From NCBI RefSeq assembly GCF_003584645.1, contig NZ_AP017928.1, positions 3,138,395 to 3,202,394 on the forward strand: a DNA stretch of 64,000 nt. Direction: 5' to 3'. Within the stretch, counting starts at the first letter, position 1; every line of letters begins with the position of its first letter. The stretch is from Methylocaldum marinum (GTDB taxonomy: Bacteria > Pseudomonadota > Gammaproteobacteria > Methylococcales > Methylococcaceae). Positions 51,792 to 61,168 of the stretch are shown one piece after another. The notes under the pieces are model-generated. The model saw only the letters and a list, made by a program, of their open reading frames with translations, was not told the DNA's origin and ran no database searches. A program made the position numbers and the translations under genes.

Positions 51792-54257
51792 GTGAGCGAG
51801 CCGCTTAACGTCCTGGTCATCGAGGATAGCGAAGCCGATTTCCGGTTGATCCAGCGCCAGTTGCGACTTCATGGGCTGGCTCCCCGCTGCCGCCGGGTGG
51901 AGAGCGGTGTCGAGTTGAACCAGGCTCTGGAGGAAGGCGGCTGGCACGCCGTGTTGTCGGACTACAACGTTCCCGGCCTGGATTTCGCAGAAGCTTTCGG
52001 GATGATCCAGGAACGGCTGCCCAATGCACCGGTGATCCTGATCTCCGGCAGCATCGGCGAAGAACGCGCGGTCGAACTGCTCAAGCTGGGGGTGTGGGAC
52101 TTCGTGCTCAAGGACCGGCCGGGGCGGCTGGGCCCCGCCATCGAGCGCAGCCTGCGCGAAATGAAGGAACGACGGGTGCGGCATGCCGCCGAAGAAGCCC
52201 TGCGTGAAAGCGAGCGGCGCTTCCGCCAGATGGCCGAAACGATAGGCGAAGTGTTCTGGCTTTGTTCGCCGGATTTTCGGTCCGTTCTTTACTTAAGTCC
52301 CGCATTCGAGCAGGTGTGTGGACGCCTCCGCACAGAACTCTATGCGAATCCGAAACTTTGGCAGGAGATCATTCATCCCGCGGACGCTCCACGGGTGTTG
52401 CGCGCCCAGGAAGATCTGGCGCACGGCCGGCGCTTCGATATCCAGTACCGGATCGCCCGTCCCGACGGCACGCTGCGCTGGATCAACGACCGCGGCTACG
52501 CATTGCGCGACGATGCCGGCAAGGTCATTCTCGCCTCGGGTGTGGCCCTGGACATCACCGAGCAGTTCCAGGCGGCGGAACGGCTGCGCCAGGCGGCCGC
52601 CGTATTCACCAGCACCCAGGAAGGCGTGGTCATCACCGACCTCGACGGCAACATTATCGCCGTCAATCCGGCCTTCACGATGATCACCGAATACACCGAA
52701 GCAGAGGTCTTGGGCAAGAACCCTCGGCTCCTCCAATCCGGACATCACGGCCGTGATTTCTTCCAAGCCATGTGGCACGCCATTCGCAGCGCCGGCTCCT
52801 GGCAGGGCGAACTCTGGAACCGGCGCAAGAGCGGCGAAATCTATCCGCAGTGGCTGAACATCAGCACGGTACTCAACGAACAGGGCAAGGCGGTCAACTA
52901 CGTGGGCGTGTTTACCGACATCACCCGCCTCAAGCGTTCGGAAACCCAGCTGGAATACCTCGCTCATTACGATCCGCTGACCGGCCTTCCCAATCGGCTG
53001 CTGCTGCTGTCCCGCCTGAACCATGCCCTGGAGCGCGCCAGGCGCGACCGGGCCCGGGGCGCCGTTTTGTTCCTCGACCTGGACCGCTTCAAGAACGTCA
53101 ACGACAGCTTGGGGCATGCCACCGGCGACGAACTGCTGCAAATCGCCTCTCAACGCATGCGCGGATGCCTGTCCGAATCCGATACCCTGGCTCGCCTCGG
53201 CGGAGACGAATTCGTCGTGGTGCTGGAAGACCTGTCCGATCCCGAGACCGCAGCGAACGTCGCGCACAGCCTGATCGACCGCTTCAACGCTCCATTCTGT
53301 TTATCCGGAGGACAAGAGGTTTACATCGGCGCCAGTCTCGGAATCAGCATTTTCCCGGACGACGGCGATGAACCCGATCGGCTGATACAGTACGCGGATG
53401 CCGCCCTCTACCAGGCAAAAGACAAGGGTCGAGGCACCTATCACTTCTATACCGAGTCGCTGACCCGGTCCGCGAACGAACGGCTCGCCCTGGAAACCCG
53501 CCTGCGACGCGCTTTGGAACAAGACGAGTTCGTCCTGCATTATCAGCCGCTGGTGGCATTGACGGACGGGCGGATTTTCGGCGTGGAGGCCTTGGTGCGC
53601 TGGCAGATTCCCGGCGAGGGTCTGCTCTACCCCAATCATTTCATACCCTTGGCGGAAGAAACAGGCCTCATCGTGCCGCTGGGCGAATGGGTGCTGCGCA
53701 CCGCCTGCGCCCGCATGAAAACCTGGCTGGATGCCGGCCTGCCGCTGGAAATGCTGGCGGTCAACCTTTCGCCGCGCCAGTTCCGGCAGGGCGACCTTTA
53801 CGAACGCATCCGCGCCGTCCTAGCCGAAACCCGTTTGCCGTCCCGGTATCTCGAACTTGAAATCACCGAAACCGCTCTCATGGAAGACGGCCCGGAGAAC
53901 GAGACCAAACTGGCAGCGCTCAAGGCATTGGGCGTCAGAATCGCGATCGACGATTTCGGCACCGGCTACTCCTCGCTGGCCTATCTGAAACGTTTCCCCA
54001 TCGACAAGCTGAAGATCGACCAAAGCTTCGTGCGGGATATACCCCAAGATACTTCGAACATGGAGATCGCCGCCGCCATCATCGCCATGGCGCGGAACCT
54101 GAAACTGGAGGTATTAGCCGAAGGGGTGGAAGCCGAGGCCCAGCTCGCGTTTCTGAAGCGCCACGGCTGCGATGTCGCTCAGGGCTATTTATTCGGCCAC
54201 CCGGTCGCGGCCGATGCCATGCAAGCCACCCTGGAAGCGGCCATGGGGAAAGGATGA
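51792..54257 (+). CDS. REC-PAS-PAS-GGDEF-EAL signalling protein
   Basis: 821 residues from a GTG. Receiver 1-125 (VLVIEDSEADFRLI, phospho-Asp in AVLSDYNVPG, LKDR), PAS near 140-255, PAS near 265-385 (AAAVFTSTQEGVVITDLDGN), GGDEF 390-555 with an intact LARLGGDEFVVVLEDL, and EAL 565-815 with GVEALVRW, EITETALMED and IAIDDFGTGYSSLAYLKRF. It can be read as both a possible cyclic di-GMP synthase and phosphodiesterase. Together with the preceding kinase and receiver it makes a three-gene signalling unit that could control the exopolysaccharide locus. Confidence 0.94.
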   Translation: MSEPLNVLVIEDSEADFRLIQRQLRLHGLAPRCRRVESGVELNQALEEGGWHAVLSDYNVPGLDFAEAFGMIQERLPNAPVILISGSIGEERAVELLKLGVWDFVLKDRPGRLGPAIERSLREMKERRVRHAAEEALRESERRFRQMAETIGEVFWLCSPDFRSVLYLSPAFEQVCGRLRTELYANPKLWQEIIHPADAPRVLRAQEDLAHGRRFDIQYRIARPDGTLRWINDRGYALRDDAGKVILASGVALDITEQFQAAERLRQAAAVFTSTQEGVVITDLDGNIIAVNPAFTMITEYTEAEVLGKNPRLLQSGHHGRDFFQAMWHAIRSAGSWQGELWNRRKSGEIYPQWLNISTVLNEQGKAVNYVGVFTDITRLKRSETQLEYLAHYDPLTGLPNRLLLLSRLNHALERARRDRARGAVLFLDLDRFKNVNDSLGHATGDELLQIASQRMRGCLSESDTLARLGGDEFVVVLEDLSDPETAANVAHSLIDRFNAPFCLSGGQEVYIGASLGISIFPDDGDEPDRLIQYADAALYQAKDKGRGTYHFYTESLTRSANERLALETRLRRALEQDEFVLHYQPLVALTDGRIFGVEALVRWQIPGEGLLYPNHFIPLAEETGLIVPLGEWVLRTACARMKTWLDAGLPLEMLAVNLSPRQFRQGDLYERIRAVLAETRLPSRYLELEITETALMEDGPENETKLAALKALGVRIAIDDFGTGYSSLAYLKRFPIDKLKIDQSFVRDIPQDTSNMEIAAAIIAMARNLKLEVLAEGVEAEAQLAFLKRHGCDVAQGYLFGHPVAADAMQATLEAAMGKG

Positions 54258-54309
54258 GCGAAACTCGCCGCCGAAACCCGCTCGATCAACCAAACCGACA
54301 AAGCATCCT

Positions 54310-54942
54310 ATGACCTCTGGGAAAACAACGGACAGGCGCCGCCGCCCAGCGCCGCACAGCCGGAGCATCCGGCAATGGCTCGTGATTCTGCCGAGCCTGG
54401 CTTTCACGGTCACGCTGGCCGCCGCGGCCGAGCGCTGGGACATCGACGCACTCATGCACGCCTTGTCGCGTATCGAAAGCGGCGAAAAGCGCTATACCGA
54501 AATCAAGACCATGGCGGTCCTCAAGGAACCGATGCGGCTGAGCGGCACCCTGAGCTACCGCGCGCCGTCCTTCCTCGAAAAACGCGTGCTTGCTCCCTTC
54601 GAGGAACGCTATACCGTGGATGGCGATTCCCTGACCATCGAAAATCCCGCGAAAGGCATCAAACAAACCCTTTCGCTGGCTTCACAACCGGCGATCTGGG
54701 CTTTCGTGGAGAGCATCAGGGCACCGCTGGCGGGCGATCTGGCAACTTTGAACCGCTTCTACAAAATCAGTTTCGGCGGGTCGCAGCGCAATTGGTTGCT
54801 GGCCCTGGTGCCTACCGAGCCGGACATGGCCAGGCTGGTTCGGTTCGTCCGCATCCGCGGCAGCAACGACCGCATCGATCGCATCGAAATCGAGGAAACC
54901 GGCGGCGACCTCTCGGTCATGACCATCGAGCATCAGCCGTGA
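54310..54942 (+). CDS. LolA-like lipid carrier protein
   Basis: 210 residues from ATG 54310. An Arg-rich N-region and hydrophobic segment (WLVILPSLAFTVTLAAAAE) form a signal peptide. The mature part (WDIDALMHALSRIESGEKRY, LSGTLSYRAPSFLEKRVLAP, RYTVDGDSLTIENP) has the LolA half-barrel fold. In aryl polyene-type clusters such proteins carry the lipid through the periplasm. GTGA overlap with the exporter gene. Confidence 0.85.
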   Translation: MTSGKTTDRRRRPAPHSRSIRQWLVILPSLAFTVTLAAAAERWDIDALMHALSRIESGEKRYTEIKTMAVLKEPMRLSGTLSYRAPSFLEKRVLAPFEERYTVDGDSLTIENPAKGIKQTLSLASQPAIWAFVESIRAPLAGDLATLNRFYKISFGGSQRNWLLALVPTEPDMARLVRFVRIRGSNDRIDRIEIEETGGDLSVMTIEHQP

Positions 54943-57254
54943 AGGAGCGCCTGCCGGTTTTAGTCTGGCTGATCCTCATGGCGGTCGGCGCCTGGATCGC
55001 GCTGTTCCTCACCCCGGTATCGACCGACCTGACCCATTTCCTGCCGAAAAAAGCGGGCGTCGCGGAGCAGATCCTGGTTGAGCAACTGCGTCACGGCGTG
55101 GCGTCACGGCTATTGCTCATGGCCCTGGAGGGAAGCAACGAATCCGACCTGGCGGAAATCAGCCGACGCCTGGCGGAACGGCTGCGGACCAACGATACAT
55201 TCGTGCGGGTCGACAACGGAACGCACGGGCTTTCCCCGGGCGATCGGGAATTTCTGTTCGAGAATCGCTATCTCTTGAGTCCGAAGGTCGCCGAACCGCG
55301 TTTCAGCGCGGACGGACTCCAGCAGGCCCTGGATGCGCGGCTGGCAGAACTCGCGTCGCCGGCCGGCCTGCTCGGAAAAGAATTCCTTTCCCGCGATCCG
55401 ACCGGCGAATTTTTCGAAACCTTGCGGATCTGGATGAAATCCGGCGGCCCGTCGATGCGCCAAGGCGTCTGGTTTTCGCCGGACGGGCGGCGGGCGCTGC
55501 TCGTCGCGGAGACGAAGGCGCCGGCGTTCGATCTGGATGCTCAGGCCGGGGCGGTGGCTTCGATTCGGGACGGCTTCGCCGCAATCAAGGGAAACCGGCC
55601 GGTGGAACTGCTCTTGAGCGGCCCCGGCGCATTCGCCGTGGAAGCCAATACCACCATCACCGAGGATGCCGTGCGGCTGTCCCTGCTCAACACGCTGGCA
55701 ATCACCCTGCTGCTGGCCGCGGTGTACCGCTCGCTCAGAGTCATCCTGCTCGGCCTGGTGCCGCTGGCGACCGGCGCCCTGGCCGGCACCTGCGCGGTGA
55801 GTCTCTGGTCGGGCGGCATACACGGTATCACTCTGGGGTTCGGCGCGACCTTGCTCGGCGTCGCCGCCGATTATCCCAACCACTTGTTCACCCATGTCCG
55901 CCGGGGGGAGACCAGCCGTCGGACGGTGCGCCTCATCTGGCCGACGCTCAGGCTGGGCATACTGACCAACGTGGCGGGCTTTGCCGCGATGCTGTTTTCG
56001 GGTTTCGAAGGTCTTTCCCAACTCGGGGTTTTCGCGGCGACCGGACTCCTGGCAGCCGGGCTGACCTGTCGCTGGATCATGCCGGTACTCATGCCCGAAC
56101 ATATCGCCTTGCCCGACCGGGTCGTCAAAGGATTGCACGCCGATGAATTTCTCGGAAAACTGAACCGGCTCCGGTTCGTTCCGCCCTTGCTCATTCTGGT
56201 TGCGATCATATCGATCACCCGCTCCGGCGCGTCGCTCTGGAACGACGATATCGACGCCTTGAGCCCGGTCCCCGAAACCCGCAAGGCGTTGGATGAAACG
56301 CTTCGCCGCGATCTGGGCGCGCCGGACCTCCGCCAAATGATCGTCGTCACCGGCAGCGACGCCGAGACCGTCCTGCGACGGAGCGAACGTCTGAAACAAA
56401 TCTTGCGGACCCTGGTCGAGAACGGCTCCATGGCCGGCTTCGACATGGCTGCGCTGTACCTCCCCAGCCGTGAAACACAGACGCTCCGGCAGTCGGCTTT
56501 GCCCAAGATCGGGATGCTGCGGCGGAATCTCGACGAAGCGCTGCATGACACGCCTTTCCAGCCGCGCGCTTTCGAACCGTTCATGGCCGACCTGGCACGA
56601 GCGAAACACGCGTCGCTGCTCGATGCAACGAGCTTTGCCCAAACGTCGTTCCGGCTCAAGATCGAGTCGCTCCTTTTCCCGCACGGCGAGCGATGGATTG
56701 CCCTGGTTCCGCTCGTCGGCGTGGCCGACGCGGCGCAATTGCAAACCGCACTTGCGCCGGACAAAAGCCTGATCTACTTGGATCTTCGCGAAGCATCGAG
56801 CCGGCTGCTGCGGGATTACCGCCGGGAAGCCGTTCACTTGCTGGGGGCGAGCCTGGCCGCCATCGTGATCTTGCTGACCCTGGGACTCCGCTCGCCCGGC
56901 GGGATGCTGCGGGTCTTGACGCCCATGGCCGCCGCGGCTTTCGTGACCGCCGCCGTACTGATGCGGCTACACGGCGGGCTGTCGCTTTACCACTTGGTTT
57001 CGCTGCTCCTGGTCATGGGACTCGGCATGGATCAGGCCTTGTTCTTCAACAAGCCCAGCCGTACTCCGGAGGAACGCAACCGGACTTTCCTTTCGCTTCT
57101 GATCTGCAGCTTTAGTGCCGTTACCGCCTTCGGCATTCTGGCCACTTCGAAGGTCAATATTCTCCACGCGATCGGCAGCACGGTAGCCTTGGGCGCGACT
57201 CTTGCAGTGTTTTTCGCGGCAATGCTGGCCAGACGGAATCAGTCTTCGGCATAA
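54939..57254 (+). CDS. MMPL-family exporter
   Basis: 771 residues from a GTG overlapping the previous stop. About 12 membrane helices in RND/MMPL order: one near the N-terminus (VLVWLILMAVGAWIALFLTP), a large periplasmic domain, five to six helices (LSLLNTLAITLLLAAVYRSL, GITLGFGATLLGVAADYPNH), a second periplasmic domain, and a last set with LLLVMGLGMDQALFFNKPS. It is expected to export the product of the ketosynthase genes downstream. A large frame upstream of the GTG is a shadow of the LolA-like gene. Confidence 0.9.
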   Translation: MKERLPVLVWLILMAVGAWIALFLTPVSTDLTHFLPKKAGVAEQILVEQLRHGVASRLLLMALEGSNESDLAEISRRLAERLRTNDTFVRVDNGTHGLSPGDREFLFENRYLLSPKVAEPRFSADGLQQALDARLAELASPAGLLGKEFLSRDPTGEFFETLRIWMKSGGPSMRQGVWFSPDGRRALLVAETKAPAFDLDAQAGAVASIRDGFAAIKGNRPVELLLSGPGAFAVEANTTITEDAVRLSLLNTLAITLLLAAVYRSLRVILLGLVPLATGALAGTCAVSLWSGGIHGITLGFGATLLGVAADYPNHLFTHVRRGETSRRTVRLIWPTLRLGILTNVAGFAAMLFSGFEGLSQLGVFAATGLLAAGLTCRWIMPVLMPEHIALPDRVVKGLHADEFLGKLNRLRFVPPLLILVAIISITRSGASLWNDDIDALSPVPETRKALDETLRRDLGAPDLRQMIVVTGSDAETVLRRSERLKQILRTLVENGSMAGFDMAALYLPSRETQTLRQSALPKIGMLRRNLDEALHDTPFQPRAFEPFMADLARAKHASLLDATSFAQTSFRLKIESLLFPHGERWIALVPLVGVADAAQLQTALAPDKSLIYLDLREASSRLLRDYRREAVHLLGASLAAIVILLTLGLRSPGGMLRVLTPMAAAAFVTAAVLMRLHGGLSLYHLVSLLLVMGLGMDQALFFNKPSRTPEERNRTFLSLLICSFSAVTAFGILATSKVNILHAIGSTVALGATLAVFFAAMLARRNQSSA

Positions 57255-57480
57255 TACTTGAATCTCGTAAAACCGTATTTCAATCGTTCGAAATGACCTC
57301 AGCGCCACATCAAGGGTCGCGCCCTCACCCTTTCTCCGGGAGTGGAACTCGATGCTCTTCGCCTTCTTCGAGAAAGGCCGGCAATTAGGGATGGCGGTGC
57401 TCCCGGGTCCATGCAATCGCCGAATTTTGCTTGAACTTTTTAGGTCCTGATCTCAGGCCACATTTCTCCACACCGACTTG

Positions 57481-58668
57481 ATGCAGCCATTGATCCTTTC
57501 CGCATTCACCCTGATCAACTGTCTGGGCAGGGGACTGGATGCGACTTTGGCGGCACTTCGGGAACAGCGCAGCGGGCTTCGCCACTGCGATTTTCCGGAT
57601 GCCGAACTGGATACTTATATCGGGCGGGTCGAGGGCATCGAAAACGAGCCCATAAGCGGACGCCTGAGCGATTACGATTGCCGCAACAACCGCCTGGCCC
57701 GAATCGGTCTCGAACAGGACGGCTTCGCCCGAGCCGTGGAAAACGCCCGCCGGCGCTACGGGCCGGACAGGATCGCGGTCATCCTCGGCACCAGTACTTC
57801 CGGCATCCTGGAAACCGAATCCGCTTATCGCCGGCGCGATCCCGAAACCGGCGCCCTTCCGCCCGATTTTCGCTACCGGCAAACCCAGAACACGTTTTCC
57901 GTGGGTGATTTCACCCGGCGCTATCTCGGCTTGCGGGGTCCGGCATCGGTCGTCTCCACCGCTTGCTCGTCGAGCGCCAAGGTATTCGCCGGCGCCGCGC
58001 GCATGATCGAGGCCGGACTGTGCGATGCGGCAGTGGTCGGGGGCGTGGACAGTCTCTGCTTCACCACCTTGTACGGCTTCACCGCGCTCGAACTGGTGTC
58101 GTCCACCGCGTGCCGTCCCGCCGATGCGGACCGTAACGGCATTTCAATCGGAGAAGCGGCCGGTTTCGCGCTGCTGGAAAAACCGGCGTGCGGCGACGGC
58201 GACATCGCGCTGCTTGGCTACGGCGAAAGCACCGATGCCTACCACATGTCTTCGCCTCATCCGGATGGTCTGGGCGCGGGGGAAGCCATGCACAAGGCCC
58301 TGCAGCGGGCCGGGGTCGATCCGCGGGCCATCGATTACGTCAATCTGCACGGCACCGCCACCAAAGCCAACGATGCCGCTGAAGATAAGGCCGTGTCCGC
58401 CATCTTCAGCGCCGCGGTGCCGTGTAGCTCGATCAAGGGCTGGACCGGCCATACCCTGGGAGCTGCGGGGATCGTGAACGTCATCGTAAGTTGCCTGAGC
58501 ATTGGAGAGAGCTTCGTGCCGCGCAGTCTGAATACCGAACGGATCGACCCGGAGATGGCGTCCTGGATCGTCACCCAAGAATTGCGAAGGCCGGTCCGGA
58601 CCGTCCTCAGCAACGCCTTCGGTTTCGGCGGCAACAACGCCAGCCTGGTTCTGGGGAAACGCTCATGA
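57481..58668 (+). CDS. Beta-ketoacyl-ACP synthase (FabF type)
   Basis: 395 residues; a TTG just before the ATG could also start it. KS active site Cys in VSTACSSSAKVF, then His in YVNLHGTATKAND and His in KGWTGHTLGAAG, the complete Cys-His-His triad. LSNAFGFGGNNASLVLG closes the fold. The set of LolA-like, MMPL, KS, KS-like and hotdog genes resembles aryl polyene or related specialised fatty-acid clusters. Confidence 0.93.
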   Translation: MQPLILSAFTLINCLGRGLDATLAALREQRSGLRHCDFPDAELDTYIGRVEGIENEPISGRLSDYDCRNNRLARIGLEQDGFARAVENARRRYGPDRIAVILGTSTSGILETESAYRRRDPETGALPPDFRYRQTQNTFSVGDFTRRYLGLRGPASVVSTACSSSAKVFAGAARMIEAGLCDAAVVGGVDSLCFTTLYGFTALELVSSTACRPADADRNGISIGEAAGFALLEKPACGDGDIALLGYGESTDAYHMSSPHPDGLGAGEAMHKALQRAGVDPRAIDYVNLHGTATKANDAAEDKAVSAIFSAAVPCSSIKGWTGHTLGAAGIVNVIVSCLSIGESFVPRSLNTERIDPEMASWIVTQELRRPVRTVLSNAFGFGGNNASLVLGKRS

Positions 58669-59465
58669 TTCGGGTATTCGTCGAGGGCGTCGGCATCATC
58701 GGGCCCGGCCTTCCCTCCTGGAACGAAAGCCGCCACATTCTTGCCGGACGCCAAGTCTATGCAGGCGGCGAATTGCCGCGGCTGTCGGCTAGCCGGCTTC
58801 CGGCCGCGGAGCGCCGAAGAAGTACTTCGGTAACCCGGCTCGCGATCGACGTGGCGGAACAGGCTCTCCCGCCGCAGGTACGGGCGGACGAGGTCGCAAC
58901 GGTGTTTACCTCCTCGGGCGGCGAAGTGGAAATCATTCATAAGATTTTCGAAGAACTGTCGACCGCGGAGCGGCTGATCTCGCCGACCCAGTTCCACAAT
59001 TCGGTCCATAATGCGGCTTCCGGTTACTGGAGCATCGCGACCGGATCACGGCAGCCGTCAACGAGCCTATCCTGTTTCGACGATTCCTTCGCCATCGGCC
59101 TACTGGAAACCGCCAGCCAGGCATCCGTCGAACGCACCGGGGTTCTGCTGGTCGCCTACGATTTCCCGCCGCTTCAGCCGATACTCCGGGCTCGCCCCTT
59201 GCCGGCGCCGTTCGCCGTCTCTTTGCTGCTGGCTCCAGCCCCCTCCGGTCACGGCTTCGGTGAACTGACGATCAACTTCGCCGGCGCCGATACCGGCGAT
59301 GCCAGCCGCATGGCCGATGCAGGTCTCGAGACTTTGCGCAGCGGCAATCCCGCCGCCCGAAGTTTGCCGCTTTTGGCGGCTCTGGCCCGATCCGAAGCGG
59401 CCGAGCTGGTTTGCCCTTGCGGCGAGTATGGACGAGTGCACATCGGGCTTACGCCATGCGGCTAG
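58665..59465 (+). CDS. Ketosynthase-like protein (short)
   Basis: 266 residues, overlapping the KS stop (ATGA). It reads like the N-terminal part of ketosynthases: VFVEGVGIIGPGLPSWNES, VFTSSGGEVEIIHKIF, SPTQFHNSVHNAASGYW and LSCFDDSFAIGLLETA. The active-site elbow is altered and the later His motifs are absent. It fits the Ketoacyl-synt_2 group that accompanies KS genes in aryl polyene clusters, probably as a partner subunit. Confidence 0.85.
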   Translation: MIRVFVEGVGIIGPGLPSWNESRHILAGRQVYAGGELPRLSASRLPAAERRRSTSVTRLAIDVAEQALPPQVRADEVATVFTSSGGEVEIIHKIFEELSTAERLISPTQFHNSVHNAASGYWSIATGSRQPSTSLSCFDDSFAIGLLETASQASVERTGVLLVAYDFPPLQPILRARPLPAPFAVSLLLAPAPSGHGFGELTINFAGADTGDASRMADAGLETLRSGNPAARSLPLLAALARSEAAELVCPCGEYGRVHIGLTPCG

Positions 59466-59887
59466 ATCGGAGGAAGCTCCGCACGCTGCTCCCGCACGCC
59501 GGGGCCATGTGCCTGCTGGACGAAATACTCGAATGGGATGAAACCCGGATCGTCGCATCCTCCGGTAGCCACCGGCTGCCGGATAATCCGCTGCGCCGCG
59601 GAGGGTGCTTGAGCGCGGTTTGCGGCATCGAATACGCCGCGCAAGCCGCTGCGATACACGGCAGCCTGTTGACCGGAGAACGAGACGGTGAGGTGAAACC
59701 CGGCTATCTGGCGGCGGTCCGCGAATTCACGCTTGCCGTGGATTGCCTGGATGAAATCGAATCGCCCCTGCTGGTTCAAACGGAAATAGTTCACGGAAAT
59801 GAAATTGGTTTGCTGTACGCTTTTGCTATGGAATCAAGCGGTAGCGTTCTTCTCTCGGGAAGGGTATCGGTTTTTTTGCCCGTCTAA
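59456..59887 (+). CDS. Hotdog-fold 3-hydroxyacyl-ACP dehydratase (ApeP-like)
   Basis: 143 residues. Starts MRLDRRKLRTLLPHAGAMCL, with LLPHAG as the family's catalytic His motif, then GIEYAAQAAAIHGSL (acidic residue in IEYAAQA). Fits the FabA/Z-related dehydratase of aryl polyene clusters. Overlaps the previous gene by 10 bp and ends the operon. Confidence 0.87.
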   Translation: MRLDRRKLRTLLPHAGAMCLLDEILEWDETRIVASSGSHRLPDNPLRRGGCLSAVCGIEYAAQAAAIHGSLLTGERDGEVKPGYLAAVREFTLAVDCLDEIESPLLVQTEIVHGNEIGLLYAFAMESSGSVLLSGRVSVFLPV

Positions 59888-60031
59888 ACCGAACCAGGAT
59901 GACGCAAGCCTGTTTCTCAGGAAATTGCCTCATCGGGTAGAACCCCCCTCCTCGGGAGAGTACAATACTTTACCTTTTAATACGCGCTTCTATTCGGGCA
60001 AACGAGGCGATTTCTAAGATAAGGCAAGGCT

Positions 60032-61129
60032 ATGAAACAGCTTTCGGAGATCATGACGGTAATGCATGACGAATACAACACGGACGATCTGCGTATTTGC
60101 GAAGTCAAGGAGGTCATCCCGCCCGTAAAAGTCCATAAAGAATTTCCCATCGGCCACGAAGCCGCGCTGACGACGCTGCAAGCACGCCGGGAAATCCACA
60201 GCATTCTCTCCGGAGAGGACAACCGCCTGCTCGTCGTCATCGGCCCATGCTCGATTCACGATCCCGAAGCCGCGCTGGAGTATGCCGGACACCTGCTGAA
60301 ACTGAAGCGGGACTTGGCTGACGATCTGGTGATCGTCATGCGGGTTTACTTCGAAAAGCCCAGGACCACGATCGGCTGGAAAGGTTTGATCAACGATCCG
60401 TGCCTGGACGAGAGCTTCAATATCAACAAGGGATTGAGATTGGCGCGCCAGCTGCTGCTCAATCTGAATCAGATGGGCATGCCGTCCGCCACCGAATATC
60501 TCGACCTGATCACGCCGCAATACGTATCCGACCTGATCGCCTGGGGAGCGATCGGAGCCCGCACCACGGAAAGCCAGGTGCACCGCGAACTCGCCTCCGG
60601 CCTGTCCTGTCCGGTCGGCTTCAAGAACGCCACCGACGGCGGCATCAAGGTGGCGATCGATGCCATCAATGCGGCCAGACGCCCGCATCATTTTCTGTCA
60701 CTGACCAAGGCCGGCCATTCAGCCATTTTTTCGACCACCGGCAACGAGGACAGCCACATCATTCTGCGCGGCGGAAAGCAGCCGAACTACGATGCCGAGA
60801 GCGTGGAAGCAACGGCTCAGGCACTGGAAAAGGCAGGGCTGCCACCCAATATCATGATCGATTTCAGCCATGCCAACTGCATGAAGGAATATCAGCGTCA
60901 GCTGAGCGTGGGAGAAGAAGTGGCGATGCAGCTCGAGGCCGGCGATTACCGTATCTTCGGCGTCATGATCGAAAGCCATTTGAAAGCCGGCAATCAGAAA
61001 CTGGAGCCGCGCAAGCCCCTGGAATACGGCCTGAGCATTACCGACCCATGCCTGGGCTGGGAGGACAGCGAGTCTCTGCTTCACCGCCTGGCGCAAGGTG
61101 TGGCCCGGAGACGCCGGCACAGCCGCTGA
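60032..61129 (+). CDS. aroG: 3-deoxy-7-phosphoheptulonate synthase (class I)
   Basis: 365 residues. LLVVIGPCSIHDPEAALEYA, MRVYFEKPRTTIGWKGLIND, GARTTESQVHRELASGLSCP and VMIESHLKAGNQ are all AroF/G/H hallmarks. First step of the shikimate pathway, condensing PEP and erythrose-4-phosphate. The isozyme and its feedback amino acid cannot be told from this. The C-terminus is Arg-rich (GVARRRRHSR). Confidence 0.94.
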   Translation: MKQLSEIMTVMHDEYNTDDLRICEVKEVIPPVKVHKEFPIGHEAALTTLQARREIHSILSGEDNRLLVVIGPCSIHDPEAALEYAGHLLKLKRDLADDLVIVMRVYFEKPRTTIGWKGLINDPCLDESFNINKGLRLARQLLLNLNQMGMPSATEYLDLITPQYVSDLIAWGAIGARTTESQVHRELASGLSCPVGFKNATDGGIKVAIDAINAARRPHHFLSLTKAGHSAIFSTTGNEDSHIILRGGKQPNYDAESVEATAQALEKAGLPPNIMIDFSHANCMKEYQRQLSVGEEVAMQLEAGDYRIFGVMIESHLKAGNQKLEPRKPLEYGLSITDPCLGWEDSESLLHRLAQGVARRRRHSR

Positions 61130-61168
61130 AAAACAGTGGCATCCCCTGCCCGATCGACCCCATGAATC

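Noticed and set aside
54375..54938. Upstream extension of the MMPL frame giving a 959-residue protein.
   Set aside because: That stretch is the LolA-like gene in another frame; the GTG at 54939 overlaps its stop and begins the first membrane helix.
55110..56837. Minus-strand frame of 575 codons.
   Set aside because: Antisense shadow of the MMPL exporter; Arg/Gln-rich with no domain.
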